NCBI GenBank assembly: GCA_023423935.1
Contig: JAFAEQ010000073.1
Coordinates: forward strand, 141,794 to 205,793
Origin: Pseudomonadota bacterium
GTDB lineage: Bacteria > Pseudomonadota > Gammaproteobacteria > Steroidobacterales > Steroidobacteraceae
Length of the DNA: 64,000 nt
Reading direction: 5' to 3'
Program-made: the position numbers and the translations under genes
Shown: positions 26,459 through 34,900 of the stretch, piece after piece
How the letters are laid out: each line of letters starts with the position of its first letter
Numbering within the stretch: the stretch's first letter is position 1
The notes under the pieces: generated by a model
What the model saw: the letters and a program-made list of their open reading frames with translations, nothing else
Databases searched by the model: none
Told to the model about the DNA's origin: nothing

Positions 26459-27385
26459 ATGTCTGACATTCACTGCGCAAGCGCCGTGCTCATGATTCGC
26501 CCGGTGCGTTTTGCGGGAAACGAGCAAACCGCCGCTTCGAATCGTTTTCAGCAACTCGACGCCGTGTCCGAGGACGTGCAGAGCCGCGCGCTGGCCGAGT
26601 TCGACGCACTGTCGAGCGCGCTCGATGCCGCTGGCATCGACGTTCATGTCTTCGACGATACTTCTGAGCCGCACACCCCCGATTCCATTTTCCCGAACAA
26701 CTGGGTGAGCTTTCACGCAGACGGCACGGTCGTGCTCTATCCGATGATGGCGCCCAACCGACGACTCGAACGGCGTCTCGACATCATCGAAGCGCTCGAC
26801 ATGCATCATGGATTCCGTATTGCGCGCACCGTCGATCTTTCGCATCGGGAAGCGCAGGAGAAATTCCTCGAAGGCACGGGCAGCCTGGTGCTCGATCGCG
26901 CAAATCGCATCGCCTACGCCTGCCTGTCGCCGCGAACCGATATGGATGTGCTCGGCGAATTCGCGCAGCGCCTCGACTACGAGATCGTCGCCTTCGAGGC
27001 CACGGATGCGAGCGGCACGCCGATCTATCACACCAACGTGCTGATGTCGGTGGGAGAGAAGTTCGCCGCCGTCTGCATCGAGTGCATCGAACCGCAGCGA
27101 AGATCCGCCGTCGTGAACATGCTGAGCTCGACCGGCCATGAGCTCGTGAATTTGACCCTGCCGCAGATGCACGGTTTCGCCGGCAACATGCTGCAACTTC
27201 GCACGCGCTCCGGCGAGCACCTCATTGCCATGTCGCAGGCCGCACGCAATGTGCTCGACCCGACGCAGATCGCTCTACTGGAGAAGCACGGAAAGATCGT
27301 CGCCGTACCCATTCCCACCATCGAACGTCTCGGCGGCGGCAGCGTCCGCTGCATGATTGCGGAGGTGGGGTTGAGGAAGAAGTGA
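26459..27385 (+). CDS. ctlX: Citrulline utilization hydrolase / arginine deiminase-related (CtlX)
   Basis: A 308-residue member of the guanidino-group-modifying superfamily. Features are IFPNNWVSFHADGTVVLYPM, GTGSLVLDR, the His block MHGFAGNMLQL, and a catalytic Cys298 in GGGSVRCMIAE. CtlX proteins are linked to citrulline or arginine breakdown; the exact reaction is not settled from sequence. It starts at 26459 by homology, divergent from lexA, with about 150 bases between. No partner gene is adjacent. Confidence 0.82.
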   Translation: MSDIHCASAVLMIRPVRFAGNEQTAASNRFQQLDAVSEDVQSRALAEFDALSSALDAAGIDVHVFDDTSEPHTPDSIFPNNWVSFHADGTVVLYPMMAPNRRLERRLDIIEALDMHHGFRIARTVDLSHREAQEKFLEGTGSLVLDRANRIAYACLSPRTDMDVLGEFAQRLDYEIVAFEATDASGTPIYHTNVLMSVGEKFAAVCIECIEPQRRSAVVNMLSSTGHELVNLTLPQMHGFAGNMLQLRTRSGEHLIAMSQAARNVLDPTQIALLEKHGKIVAVPIPTIERLGGGSVRCMIAEVGLRKK

Positions 27386-27389
27386 TGGC

Positions 27390-27476
27390 AAGTGAGTGAT
27401 CAGTGATAGGTGATGAGTGATGAGCAAGACCTCTGGATCGCCGGGCCCATCACTCGTCACTCATCACTCATCACTA
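27390..27476. repeat. GTGATGA-type inverted repeat
   Basis: The left arm contains AGTGATAGGTGATGAGTGAT and the right arm CATCACTCGTCACTCATCAC, forming a long imperfect hairpin around a GGATCGCCGGGCCC core. It fills the ctlX-plsY spacer and could act as a transcriptional pause or terminator, although no T-run follows. Confidence 0.65.
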
Positions 27477-27491
27477 TAGAATTCGCGCCCT

Positions 27492-28136
27492 ATGCTCGAA
27501 CTCGGTCTGAAAACACTCATTGCCTATCTGCTTGGCGCATTGATCGGCAGTCTGATCGTCGGTCAGCTCAAGGGGGGTGTGGACATTCGCACCCTGGGCA
27601 GCGGCAATGCGGGCGGGACGAATGCGCTGCGAACGCAGGGCTATGGTTTTGCGTTCTGGGTGATGTTGATCGATATCGGTAAAGGATGGGTGGCCGCAGG
27701 ATGGTTGCCGGGGCTTGCCATTCCCGGTGTCGGGTTCGATCCGCAGGTGAACCGCGATTGGCTGACCGTCGCCTGTGCGGCGGCCGTCGTGATCGGTCAC
27801 GTCTATCCGGTGTGGTATGGATTTCGCGGTGGCAAAGGGGCGGCCACGCTCATCGGCGTGCTCGCAGGTTTGAAACCCATTGCGCTTCTACCGGTGCTCG
27901 GCGTGTGGCTGCTGACGGTCATGATCACCGGCTTCGTGGGATTGGCGACGATGCTGGCGACAGCTTCGTTTCCCGTCTATCTGCTCGCTGCAACCGAGCA
28001 ACCCTCGGAGGCGCTGCTTGCCTTCGGCTGCGTCATGGTCGTGTTCGTGTGTTTCACGCATCGCGCAAACATCGAGCGGATGCGCCACGGTTCGGAGAAT
28101 CGCGTACGCCGGCTGTGGCTGTTTCGTCCGCGCTGA
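27492..28136 (+). CDS. plsY: Glycerol-3-phosphate acyltransferase PlsY
   Basis: A 214-residue inner-membrane enzyme transferring an acyl group from acyl phosphate to glycerol 3-phosphate, the first step of phospholipid synthesis. Motifs are GSGNAGGTNALRT (phosphate binding), GHVYPVWYGFRGGKGAAT and THRANIERM. Five to six membrane helices are apparent. Its stop overlaps the birA start (TGATG). Confidence 0.94.
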   Translation: MLELGLKTLIAYLLGALIGSLIVGQLKGGVDIRTLGSGNAGGTNALRTQGYGFAFWVMLIDIGKGWVAAGWLPGLAIPGVGFDPQVNRDWLTVACAAAVVIGHVYPVWYGFRGGKGAATLIGVLAGLKPIALLPVLGVWLLTVMITGFVGLATMLATASFPVYLLAATEQPSEALLAFGCVMVVFVCFTHRANIERMRHGSENRVRRLWLFRPR

Positions 28137-29155
28137 TGGCAGTGACCCGTAAATCGCAGACGCAGGCACGGCGCGAGCGATTGCTTTCGCTGCTTGCCGA
28201 CGGTGAGTTCCATTCGGGCGAGCAACTCGCGCGTCGCTTGCGCATTTCGCGCGGCGGCGTGTGGAAGCTCGTTCATACGCTCGAAGCGCTCGGCGTGCAG
28301 ATCCAGTCGCTGGCGCGGCAGGGCTACAAGCTGCCGTATGCCGTGAACCTGCTCGATGCGGACAAAATCCTGGAGTCGATCGGCGCTGCCGCGCGCGAGC
28401 GGATCGCGCGAATCGAAGTGCTGCTGACGGTCGACTCGACCAATCGGCATGTCTATGAGAGCAATGTCGTCGCGCCGGGACGTGCACATCTGTGTTTGGC
28501 AGAGATACAAAGCGCCGGCCGCGGCAGGCGCGGTCGATCCTGGCTTGCACCGTTCGGCAGCGGGATCTGCATGTCGCTCGGCTGGCAGTTCGAAGATGCG
28601 CCGCCGACGTTCTCGGCATTGAGTCTTGCGGTGGGAATTGCTGCCGTACGAGCGCTGAGGCGCTTCGGTGCGAGCGATGTCGGACTGAAATGGCCGAACG
28701 ATCTGGTCTGGAAGAATCGCAAGCTCGGCGGGATCCTGATCGAGATGCGCGGTGAGTCCGGCGGTCCTGCGACTGTCGTGATCGGTATCGGTCTCAACAT
28801 GCACATGCCTGCGGACACGCGGCTCGCCCTGGCCGAACAGCAGGCCGCATTGATCGCGGATGTGCACGAAATCCTTCGTGATCGCACACCGACGCGCAAT
28901 GCGCTGGCAGCAGCCATCGCCGAGGAATTCATTGCAATGCTCGAGCTGTTCGCGGTCGAGGGATTTCAGCCTTTCATCGAGGAATGGCAGAAGCTCGATG
29001 TGCTCATGCATGCGCCCGTCAAGGTCATGCAGGGTGCTCAAACCATCACGGGCATTGCGGCCGGGGTGGATCGCGAAGGCGCATTGCTCGTCGACGTCGA
29101 TGGCGAGTGGCGACGTTTCATGTCCGGTGAAGTGAGCGTGCGGGCCTCGCGATGA
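28136..29155 (+). CDS. birA: Bifunctional biotin-protein ligase / biotin operon repressor
   Basis: A 339-residue protein with an N-terminal winged helix (residues ~10-70, FHSGEQLARRLRISRGGVWK) and a ligase core with SAGRGRRGRSWLAPFGSG, KWPNDLVW and KLGGILIEM. It makes biotinyl-AMP, transfers biotin to carboxylases and can repress biotin synthesis genes. It overlaps plsY upstream and coaX downstream, as in many gammaproteobacteria. Confidence 0.94.
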   Translation: MAVTRKSQTQARRERLLSLLADGEFHSGEQLARRLRISRGGVWKLVHTLEALGVQIQSLARQGYKLPYAVNLLDADKILESIGAAARERIARIEVLLTVDSTNRHVYESNVVAPGRAHLCLAEIQSAGRGRRGRSWLAPFGSGICMSLGWQFEDAPPTFSALSLAVGIAAVRALRRFGASDVGLKWPNDLVWKNRKLGGILIEMRGESGGPATVVIGIGLNMHMPADTRLALAEQQAALIADVHEILRDRTPTRNALAAAIAEEFIAMLELFAVEGFQPFIEEWQKLDVLMHAPVKVMQGAQTITGIAAGVDREGALLVDVDGEWRRFMSGEVSVRASR

Positions 29156-29910
29156 TGCTGCTCATCGACATCGGCAACACGCGCATCAAATGGGCGAACG
29201 CGACTGGTCGCGCGCTGGGGATGCAATCGGCAGCCGTTCATCGCGACTGGACGAGCGAGGAGTTCGCAGCGCATGTGCTGCGTGGCGATCGCCCCGAGCG
29301 CGTCGTCATCAGTAATGTCGGCGGCGATCACATTGCGGAGGTTGCGCGCGAAAGTCTGAGCCGTGTGTTCGCGATGGAACCGACCTTCGTATCGCCGGGC
29401 GCGCGCGCGGGCGGAGTGCGCAGTGGATATGCGAATCCCGCACAGATCGGCGTCGATCGCTGGGTGGCGATGATCGGTGCACGAAGCCTCGAAACCGGTG
29501 CCGCCTGTATCGTGAGCGTCGGCACCGCCATGACCGTCGATGCGCTCGATGCCAGCGGACAGCACCTGGGCGGCGTGATCGTGCCGGGGCCGGACCTGAT
29601 GGTGTCCAGCTTGTTCGAGAACACGAGCGGGATCGCGCAACGTGCTCGTGAAGGCAGCGTGCGGGCATCGCTGTTCGCGGACAACACGCTCGGTGCAGTG
29701 AAGCAGGGGGCGATTCATGCGCTCGCGGCCTTGATCGATCGTGCGATGCAGACGATGCAGAGCGAGTCGGGCAGCGAGCCGTCGCTGCTGCTCACGGGAG
29801 GGGCCGTCGATGAGCTTCGGCCCGCGCTGCAACGGCCGTATCGACAGATACCGGATCTGATTCTGCGTGGGCTTGCGGTGCTTGCCGATGAGAGTTCAAC
29901 AGATCCTTGA
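29152..29910 (+). CDS. coaX: Type III pantothenate kinase
   Basis: A 252-residue ASKHA-fold kinase: phosphate-1 motif LLIDIGNTRIKWA, pantothenate and Mg site GVDRWVAMIGA, and VSVGTAMTVDAL. It performs the first step of coenzyme A synthesis. The start ATGATG overlaps the birA stop; either Met could be used. Confidence 0.94.
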   Translation: MMLLIDIGNTRIKWANATGRALGMQSAAVHRDWTSEEFAAHVLRGDRPERVVISNVGGDHIAEVARESLSRVFAMEPTFVSPGARAGGVRSGYANPAQIGVDRWVAMIGARSLETGAACIVSVGTAMTVDALDASGQHLGGVIVPGPDLMVSSLFENTSGIAQRAREGSVRASLFADNTLGAVKQGAIHALAALIDRAMQTMQSESGSEPSLLLTGGAVDELRPALQRPYRQIPDLILRGLAVLADESSTDP

Positions 29911-30075
29911 GGCAGGGCGGCCGGACATGCATCGAATACCGGCTGGCCTCGATGCGGTACTGCGACACTGGTGCGGCCCCGCGCTCGCGACGTACATGCT
30001 CGATCGGCCGCATTGCCTCGTACGGGAAGGCATGCGCCCTCGTGTATGATCCGGCCTCGCCATTACGGAGGCACC

Positions 30076-30360
30076 ATGAGCATTGCACGTGCACGAGGCA
30101 CTCTGATCGCGATCCTGATGTTGAGTTGCGCAGCCGCGCATAGTGCAGACCCGCAAGCGGGTAAGGCATTGTCGCAGGCGCAATGCAGTCAATGTCACGA
30201 TGCCGACGACTGGGTGGGCGAGAGCGCTGCCTCCCTCGAATCGCTGATCCGCGATATCGTCGCCGGCAAGGTCAAGCACAAGACCGCCGTGCGGCTCTCC
30301 GACGCGCAGATCGCCGACGTCGCTGCCTACTGGGCGCAGGCGAGCGCCAGGCAGCGCTAA
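30076..30360 (+). CDS. Small monoheme c-type cytochrome
   Basis: A 94-residue periplasmic protein with a signal peptide (cleavage near AHSA-DP) and one heme site, CSQCH. The mature part contains no Met after the heme site, so the sixth ligand is not the usual Met; a His in GKVKHK is a candidate. The C-terminal LSDAQIADVAAYWAQ helix is typical of class I cytochromes. GGAG precedes the start. It is followed at seven bases by the SPOR gene. Confidence 0.88.
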   Translation: MSIARARGTLIAILMLSCAAAHSADPQAGKALSQAQCSQCHDADDWVGESAASLESLIRDIVAGKVKHKTAVRLSDAQIADVAAYWAQASARQR

Positions 30361-30367
30361 GGAACCG

Positions 30368-31087
30368 ATGCGTACGCTGTGTCTGATCCTGATTCTCTGT
30401 AACGTGCTGTTCCTCAGCTGGTCGCAGCTTCTGGATGCGCGCGTGAAGGATCTGGATCGGCCGGCCCCGGTGAGTGTGAATCCGCCGCCTCGCATCGTGC
30501 TCGCCCGCGAAGTGGCCCCGGCTGAGCCTGTGCGTGTGAATCCGGTGCAGCCGCCGCGCGTCGCACCCTTGAATCCCTCCGGTGCGGGCGCGCTGGCGTC
30601 GAGCGATCCGATGGCCTGCAGCAGTGTGGGGCCGTTCGCGGATCTGGCTGAGGCGTCACAAGCGCAGGCGGCGCTGAAGAATGCGGGCTTCGAGCCGCGA
30701 CAGCGCGTCGAAGAGGGCGAGCTGTGGATCGGATACTGGGTCAGCGTCCAGGACTTCGAATCGCGCGAGACGGCAGAGGCGGCGCTGCGACTTTTGGTCA
30801 ACAACGGTGTCAGCGATGTGTATCTGATGCCGGCGGCGGATTCCTCGAACGTGCTGTCGCTCGGCGTCTTCTCGGATTATCAGCGTGCACAACGCCGCGC
30901 CGAGGAGATCCGCGCCCTGGGGCTGGAACCTCGCATCGACGATCGCAAGCGCTCCGGCTCCGTCTATTGGATCGATGCCGATCTGCCTGAGCCCGGCCGG
31001 CCGATCGATACGACCATCTTCCAGACCGATCCGCGCAAGATCACCCGGCTGGAACTGCGGCCGTGCCCGCCGGGAGGCACCGGCTGA
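30368..31087 (+). CDS. SPOR-domain membrane protein
   Basis: A 239-residue protein with an N-terminal membrane anchor (residues 1-18), a proline-rich linker (RPAPVSVNPPPR...) and a C-terminal SPOR-like region with two repeats (VGPFADLAEASQAQAALKNA; LGVFSDYQRAQRRAEEIRAL). SPOR domains bind denuded peptidoglycan at division sites. It may share a transcript with the cytochrome gene. Confidence 0.82.
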   Translation: MRTLCLILILCNVLFLSWSQLLDARVKDLDRPAPVSVNPPPRIVLAREVAPAEPVRVNPVQPPRVAPLNPSGAGALASSDPMACSSVGPFADLAEASQAQAALKNAGFEPRQRVEEGELWIGYWVSVQDFESRETAEAALRLLVNNGVSDVYLMPAADSSNVLSLGVFSDYQRAQRRAEEIRALGLEPRIDDRKRSGSVYWIDADLPEPGRPIDTTIFQTDPRKITRLELRPCPPGGTG

Positions 31088-31193
31088 ACGCGCAGGGGCG
31101 TCCTGCGCCATTTCCGGGATGAATCGGTCGCGCGCTGCCGGTACAATCCCGGCCCGTCGATGGTCCCAGGCGACCGTCGATCGATCTTCGAGT

Positions 31194-31269
31194 GCCGCTT
31201 TAGCTCAGTTGGTAGAGCAACCGCCTTGTAAGCGGTAGGTCATCTGTTCGAGTCAGATAAGCGGCACCA
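31194..31269 (+). tRNA. tRNA-Thr (anticodon TGT)
   Basis: A complete 76-base cloverleaf: acceptor stem GCCGCTT/AAGCGGC, D arm GCTC/GAGC, anticodon stem ACCGC/GCGGT with loop CTTGTAA, T arm ATCTG/CAGAT with loop TTCGAGT, and encoded CCA. Confidence 0.97.
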
Positions 31270-31532
31270 TTTCCCCAAGCGGACGCTCTGTTCGCCGCCA
31301 TCTCACGATCGCCTCGGGATCCATCTCCGAAGCGCGTGCATCTTCGCCGCCGGCGCAATCTCACCCACGGCGCCCATCCCTTCTTCACTGCCACCAGCGT
31401 CATTCGCCTGCATGCCCGGCGAAGAGTGCCTGGGCTTCAGGCAGTTCGAAAGCCTGGGTTCTGGCGGGACGAATGAAACGGAACCTTCCGCCTGCTGAAG
31501 GCTTAGGCACTGAAGATTTCCTGGGGAACTGC

Positions 31533-32003
31533 ATGTTCGTTTCAGACTGTCCCGAGCGCGGGCGCACGGAGTTGCTGATTGCGGCACCCTCGGATGGGCT
31601 GGTGCTGGATTATTTTCGCGCGCTGGCCGCACGCTGGCCGGAGCAGATCACCGAGGAGCACCTGACCCTTGAAGGGGAGGTGCCGATCGCCTCGGGCCTG
31701 AGTCTCGGCGATGTATCGCCCGCCGTCGAAAAACTTGTCGCCGCCGAAGCGCAGTTGGTTTCGCACGTCGATCTGAGCTTCGGGGGTCTGAAGGTTTCTT
31801 ATGTTCGCTCGAGCGGCCAGAGTCCCGAGCCGGTTCGCGACGGGATTCATGACGAGATCATCTTCGATCTCGATCGCACGACCGGCAACGAGCTGATCGC
31901 GCAAGTGGCGGTCTCATCGGCGTGCACGCGTTTCGATGTGCAGGGCTTGCGATCCGATCAGGACTTGAGCCCGCTCTTGCCGTTGCCCGCCACCAGTCGT
32001 TGA
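31533..32003 (+). CDS. Hypothetical protein upstream of stressosome operon
   Basis: About 156 residues from the ATG at 31533, chosen for the GGGGA seven bases upstream; an in-frame ATG at 31473 would add 20. It is acidic with alternating hydrophobic strands (RTELLIAAPSDGLVLDYFRA; VSHVDLSFGGLKVSYVRSSG), no signal peptide and no membrane segment. I do not recognise a family. It lies 236 bases before rsbR and in the same direction, so a link is possible but unproven. Confidence 0.6.
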   Translation: MFVSDCPERGRTELLIAAPSDGLVLDYFRALAARWPEQITEEHLTLEGEVPIASGLSLGDVSPAVEKLVAAEAQLVSHVDLSFGGLKVSYVRSSGQSPEPVRDGIHDEIIFDLDRTTGNELIAQVAVSSACTRFDVQGLRSDQDLSPLLPLPATSR

Positions 32004-32239
32004 CCGGCACTGACCTTTGCGTGACTGCTAATGCATTGCCCTTCCGGGTGTGAGGGCCTGCGCCTGCGCGCTGTCAGCATTCCGAGGGTGTGAAAAAGGA
32101 ACTTCACGCGCTGCAAATTCGTTGTGGCACTCTAGCCGCCAATCAGCACGTCGCCGATGCAGCGATTCCTAGAAGTACGGGCGGCGAGAACAGCACCGCC
32201 GGCACAGCCGGCAGATAAAAAAATTTACTGGAGGCTCGA

Positions 32240-33115
32240 GTGAGCGCCGAAAGCATGATCCTGGTCAAAGCCGTTACAGAACATGAATCAGAGCTGTTGA
32301 ACGAGTGGATGCAGCTGCTGCGCAGTGGCGGTGCATTGCAGAGCGGGCGCATCAAGGAGGCCGAGCTCTCGACTCAGGCCCGCACGTTCCTTGGACTGTT
32401 GCGCACGGCATTGGCCGAAGGCGTCGATCTGAGCTCGCCCGCCTACGGACCGGTCAAGAATCTGTTGAGCGATCTCTCCCGTTCGCGCGCCGTGCAGGGC
32501 TTCTCTCCGGTCGAAACGGCCACCTTCGTTTTCTCGTTGAAGCGCGCGATCTTCAACCTGCTCAATCGTTCGAAGCTCGACGCCGCGGCGCTCGCCACTG
32601 CGACTTGGGAGGCAACAACCCTGCTCGATGAGCTGGGTCTGTACACCACTGAGGTATTCCAGAAGAGCCGCGAGGAGATCATCGTGCGTCAGCAGCGCGA
32701 GATCTCGGAGCTGTCCACGCCTGTCGTGAAGCTGTGGGAAGGCATCCTTGCATTGCCGTTGATCGGCACGCTGGACAGCGAACGTACGCAGGTCGTGATG
32801 GAGAACCTCCTGCAGAGCATCGTCGATCAGACGGCCGAGATCGCCATCATCGACATCACCGGTGTACCGACGGTCGATACGCTGACCGCGCAACATCTGC
32901 TGAAGACGGTCGCTGCCGCACGGCTCATGGGCGCCGATTGCATCATCAGCGGCATTCGCCCGCAGATCGCGCAGACCATGGTGCATCTGGGGGTCGAGTT
33001 GAACGTGGTTTCGAAGGCGACGCTGGCCGATGCATTCGCGCTAGCGCTCAAACGAGTCAACCGCGCCATCGTCAGCGTAAAGCCGCGTGCGGCCCAGGCC
33101 GGTGCAGCGATTTAG
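32240..33115 (+). CDS. rsbR: Stressosome scaffold/sensor RsbR
   Basis: A 291-residue protein with a helical N-terminal sensor half (residues ~1-140, RsbRD_N-like rather than globin-like), a helical linker and a C-terminal STAS domain (~160-275). The two threonines phosphorylated in Bacillus RsbRA are conserved: Thr214 in TGVPTVDT and Thr246 in GIRPQIAQT. RsbR and RsbS build the megadalton stressosome. It starts with GTG after TGGAGG. The next gene begins three bases after its stop. Confidence 0.9.
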   Translation: MSAESMILVKAVTEHESELLNEWMQLLRSGGALQSGRIKEAELSTQARTFLGLLRTALAEGVDLSSPAYGPVKNLLSDLSRSRAVQGFSPVETATFVFSLKRAIFNLLNRSKLDAAALATATWEATTLLDELGLYTTEVFQKSREEIIVRQQREISELSTPVVKLWEGILALPLIGTLDSERTQVVMENLLQSIVDQTAEIAIIDITGVPTVDTLTAQHLLKTVAAARLMGADCIISGIRPQIAQTMVHLGVELNVVSKATLADAFALALKRVNRAIVSVKPRAAQAGAAI

Positions 33116-33118
33116 CCT

Positions 33119-33511
33119 ATGGAACGCATTCCTATTCTCAAGCTGGGTGACGCGCTGCTCGTCACCATTCAGGTCGACATGCACGACCGGCTGGCCACGG
33201 CGCTCGAAGAAGATCTCACGAACAAGATCGTGGCATACGGTGCGCGCGGCGTGTTGATCGACATCTCCTCGCTCGAGATCGTCGACAGTTTCATCGGTCG
33301 CATGCTCGACAACATTGCCGCGGTTTCGCGAGTGCTCGATGCGGAAACGGTCGTGGTCGGAATGCGACCGGCGGTGGCGATCACGCTCGTGGAGCTCGGC
33401 CTGTCGCTTGCGGGCGTGAAGACTGCGTTGAACGTCGAGCGAGGGATGGCCCTGATCCAGCGTCGCGAGGAGCCGGTCGAGCTCGATTCGCCGCAAGACG
33501 ATGAGCTCTGA
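33119..33511 (+). CDS. rsbS: Stressosome protein RsbS (STAS domain)
   Basis: A 130-residue single STAS-domain protein (PILKLGDALLVTIQVDMHDR). The conserved phosphorylatable serine is Ser57 in SLEIVDSFIGR. In Bacillus, RsbS holds the RsbT kinase until phosphorylated. The length fits the family, with a short acidic tail. It overlaps rsbT by 11 bases. Confidence 0.93.
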   Translation: MERIPILKLGDALLVTIQVDMHDRLATALEEDLTNKIVAYGARGVLIDISSLEIVDSFIGRMLDNIAAVSRVLDAETVVVGMRPAVAITLVELGLSLAGVKTALNVERGMALIQRREEPVELDSPQDDEL

Positions 33512-33908
33512 AGCCACGCACGACGTTCTTCCCATCCGCAGCTCCGATGACGTCGTGCAGGTTCGTCAGCGGGTTCGCAGCGTTGCGGTGGACGTCGGGC
33601 TCAGCCTGATCGATCAGACAAAGATCATCACGGCCGCAAGCGAGCTGGCGCGCAACACACTGATCTATGGCGGGGGCGGCACGATGTCCATCGAGCCGAT
33701 CGCCGACGGCATTCGCAGAGGTGTGCGTCTGACATTCGAAGATCGCGGGCCGGGCATTGCGGATCTGCAGCTTGCGTTGACCGACGGCTACACGACCGGC
33801 AACGGGCTGGGGCTCGGATTGAGTGGCGCAAAGCGGCTCTCCAACGAGTTCAACATCGAATCCAAAGTGGGCGTCGGCACTCGCGTCACGATTGCGCGCT
33901 GGAAATGA
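33501..33908 (+). CDS. rsbT: Stressosome kinase RsbT
   Basis: A 135-residue GHKL-fold serine/threonine kinase: N-box SELARNTLIYGGGG, G1 DRGPGI, G2 GNGLGLGLSGAKRL. It should phosphorylate RsbR and RsbS and, once released, act on a partner. In Bacillus the partner is the phosphatase RsbU; none is encoded here. It overlaps the next gene by four bases (ATGA). Confidence 0.93.
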   Translation: MSSEATHDVLPIRSSDDVVQVRQRVRSVAVDVGLSLIDQTKIITAASELARNTLIYGGGGTMSIEPIADGIRRGVRLTFEDRGPGIADLQLALTDGYTTGNGLGLGLSGAKRLSNEFNIESKVGVGTRVTIARWK

Positions 33909-34900
33909 CGATGCAGTTGCAGATCGTCGCCGATGTCAGTCAGGTCGCCGAGATGAGGCGCGCAGTCACTGACCTCGCCGCGAATCTGGGATTCGATGAA
34001 ACCGCGAAAGGACGCGCCGCGCTCGTGGCCACTGAGCTTGCGACCAATCTCCTGAAGCACGGCGGCGGAGGTGAGGCGCTCATCGGTCCTTACGAGGACG
34101 CCACCGGTTTCGGCGTGCAGATCATTGCACTCGACAAGGGCTCGGGATTCGAAGATCTGGGTGCCGCGCTGAAGGACGGCTATTCCACTGCAGGCACCGC
34201 AGGTCACGGGCTGGGTTCGATCCGCCGTCAATCGCAGGTGTGCGAGATCGTCACCTGGCCCGCCCTTGGCTCCGCAGTGCTGGCCCGGGTCGCAAAGGAT
34301 CCCAGCCATGAGCGCGAAGAGAGACATCCTGCGTGGGGCGGAATTACGGTGCCGTATCCAGGGGAAAGCGTCTGCGGGGATTCGTTCGTGGTCCTGGACT
34401 CGGCCGCGGGGCTCACGATGCTCGTCGCGGACGGTTTGGGTCACGGGCCGGAAGCGGCCACGGCCGCGCAGGAAGCCGCGCGCCTGTTCCGCGCATGTAT
34501 TCACCAGAGCGTTCCGCAATTGCTCGAATCGATTCATCTGGGTTTGCGGGCCACGCGCGGTGCCGCGATCGCAGTCGCGCGGTTTTCGAATGCGAGCACC
34601 GTGACGTTCGGCGGGATCGGGAATATCGCCGGAGCGGTGATCGAGAATCAGCAGATGCGCCGGATGGTGTCACTCAATGGCACGGCAGGACACAACGCTC
34701 GCAAGATCCAGACCTTCGACTATCACTGCAACGATGGCATCGTGGTGCTGGCCTCCGATGGCCTCGGCACGCACTGGTCGATGGATCGTTATCCGGGGTT
34801 GACCGCGGCTCATCCCAGTCTCGCTGCCGCGGTGCTGTATCGGGATCATTCGCGTCGCCGCGACGACACGTGCGTAGTGGTGGCGCGCAGGATGCACTGA
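33905..34900 (+). CDS. SpoIIE-type phosphatase with N-terminal RsbW/RsbT-like ATPase (RsbX-like)
   Basis: A 331-residue two-domain protein. Residues ~1-130 are a GHKL ATPase (N-box TELATNLLKHGGGG, G1 DKGSGFEDL, G2-like AGTAGHGLGS). Residues ~140-331 are a PP2C/SpoIIE phosphatase (VADGLGHGPEAATAA, ASDGLGTHW, RRDDTCVVVARR). It corresponds to RsbX in stressosome operons, which resets phospho-RsbS/RsbR; the ATPase half is an addition relative to Bacillus RsbX. It overlaps its neighbours on both sides. Confidence 0.87.
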   Translation: MTMQLQIVADVSQVAEMRRAVTDLAANLGFDETAKGRAALVATELATNLLKHGGGGEALIGPYEDATGFGVQIIALDKGSGFEDLGAALKDGYSTAGTAGHGLGSIRRQSQVCEIVTWPALGSAVLARVAKDPSHEREERHPAWGGITVPYPGESVCGDSFVVLDSAAGLTMLVADGLGHGPEAATAAQEAARLFRACIHQSVPQLLESIHLGLRATRGAAIAVARFSNASTVTFGGIGNIAGAVIENQQMRRMVSLNGTAGHNARKIQTFDYHCNDGIVVLASDGLGTHWSMDRYPGLTAAHPSLAAAVLYRDHSRRRDDTCVVVARRMH

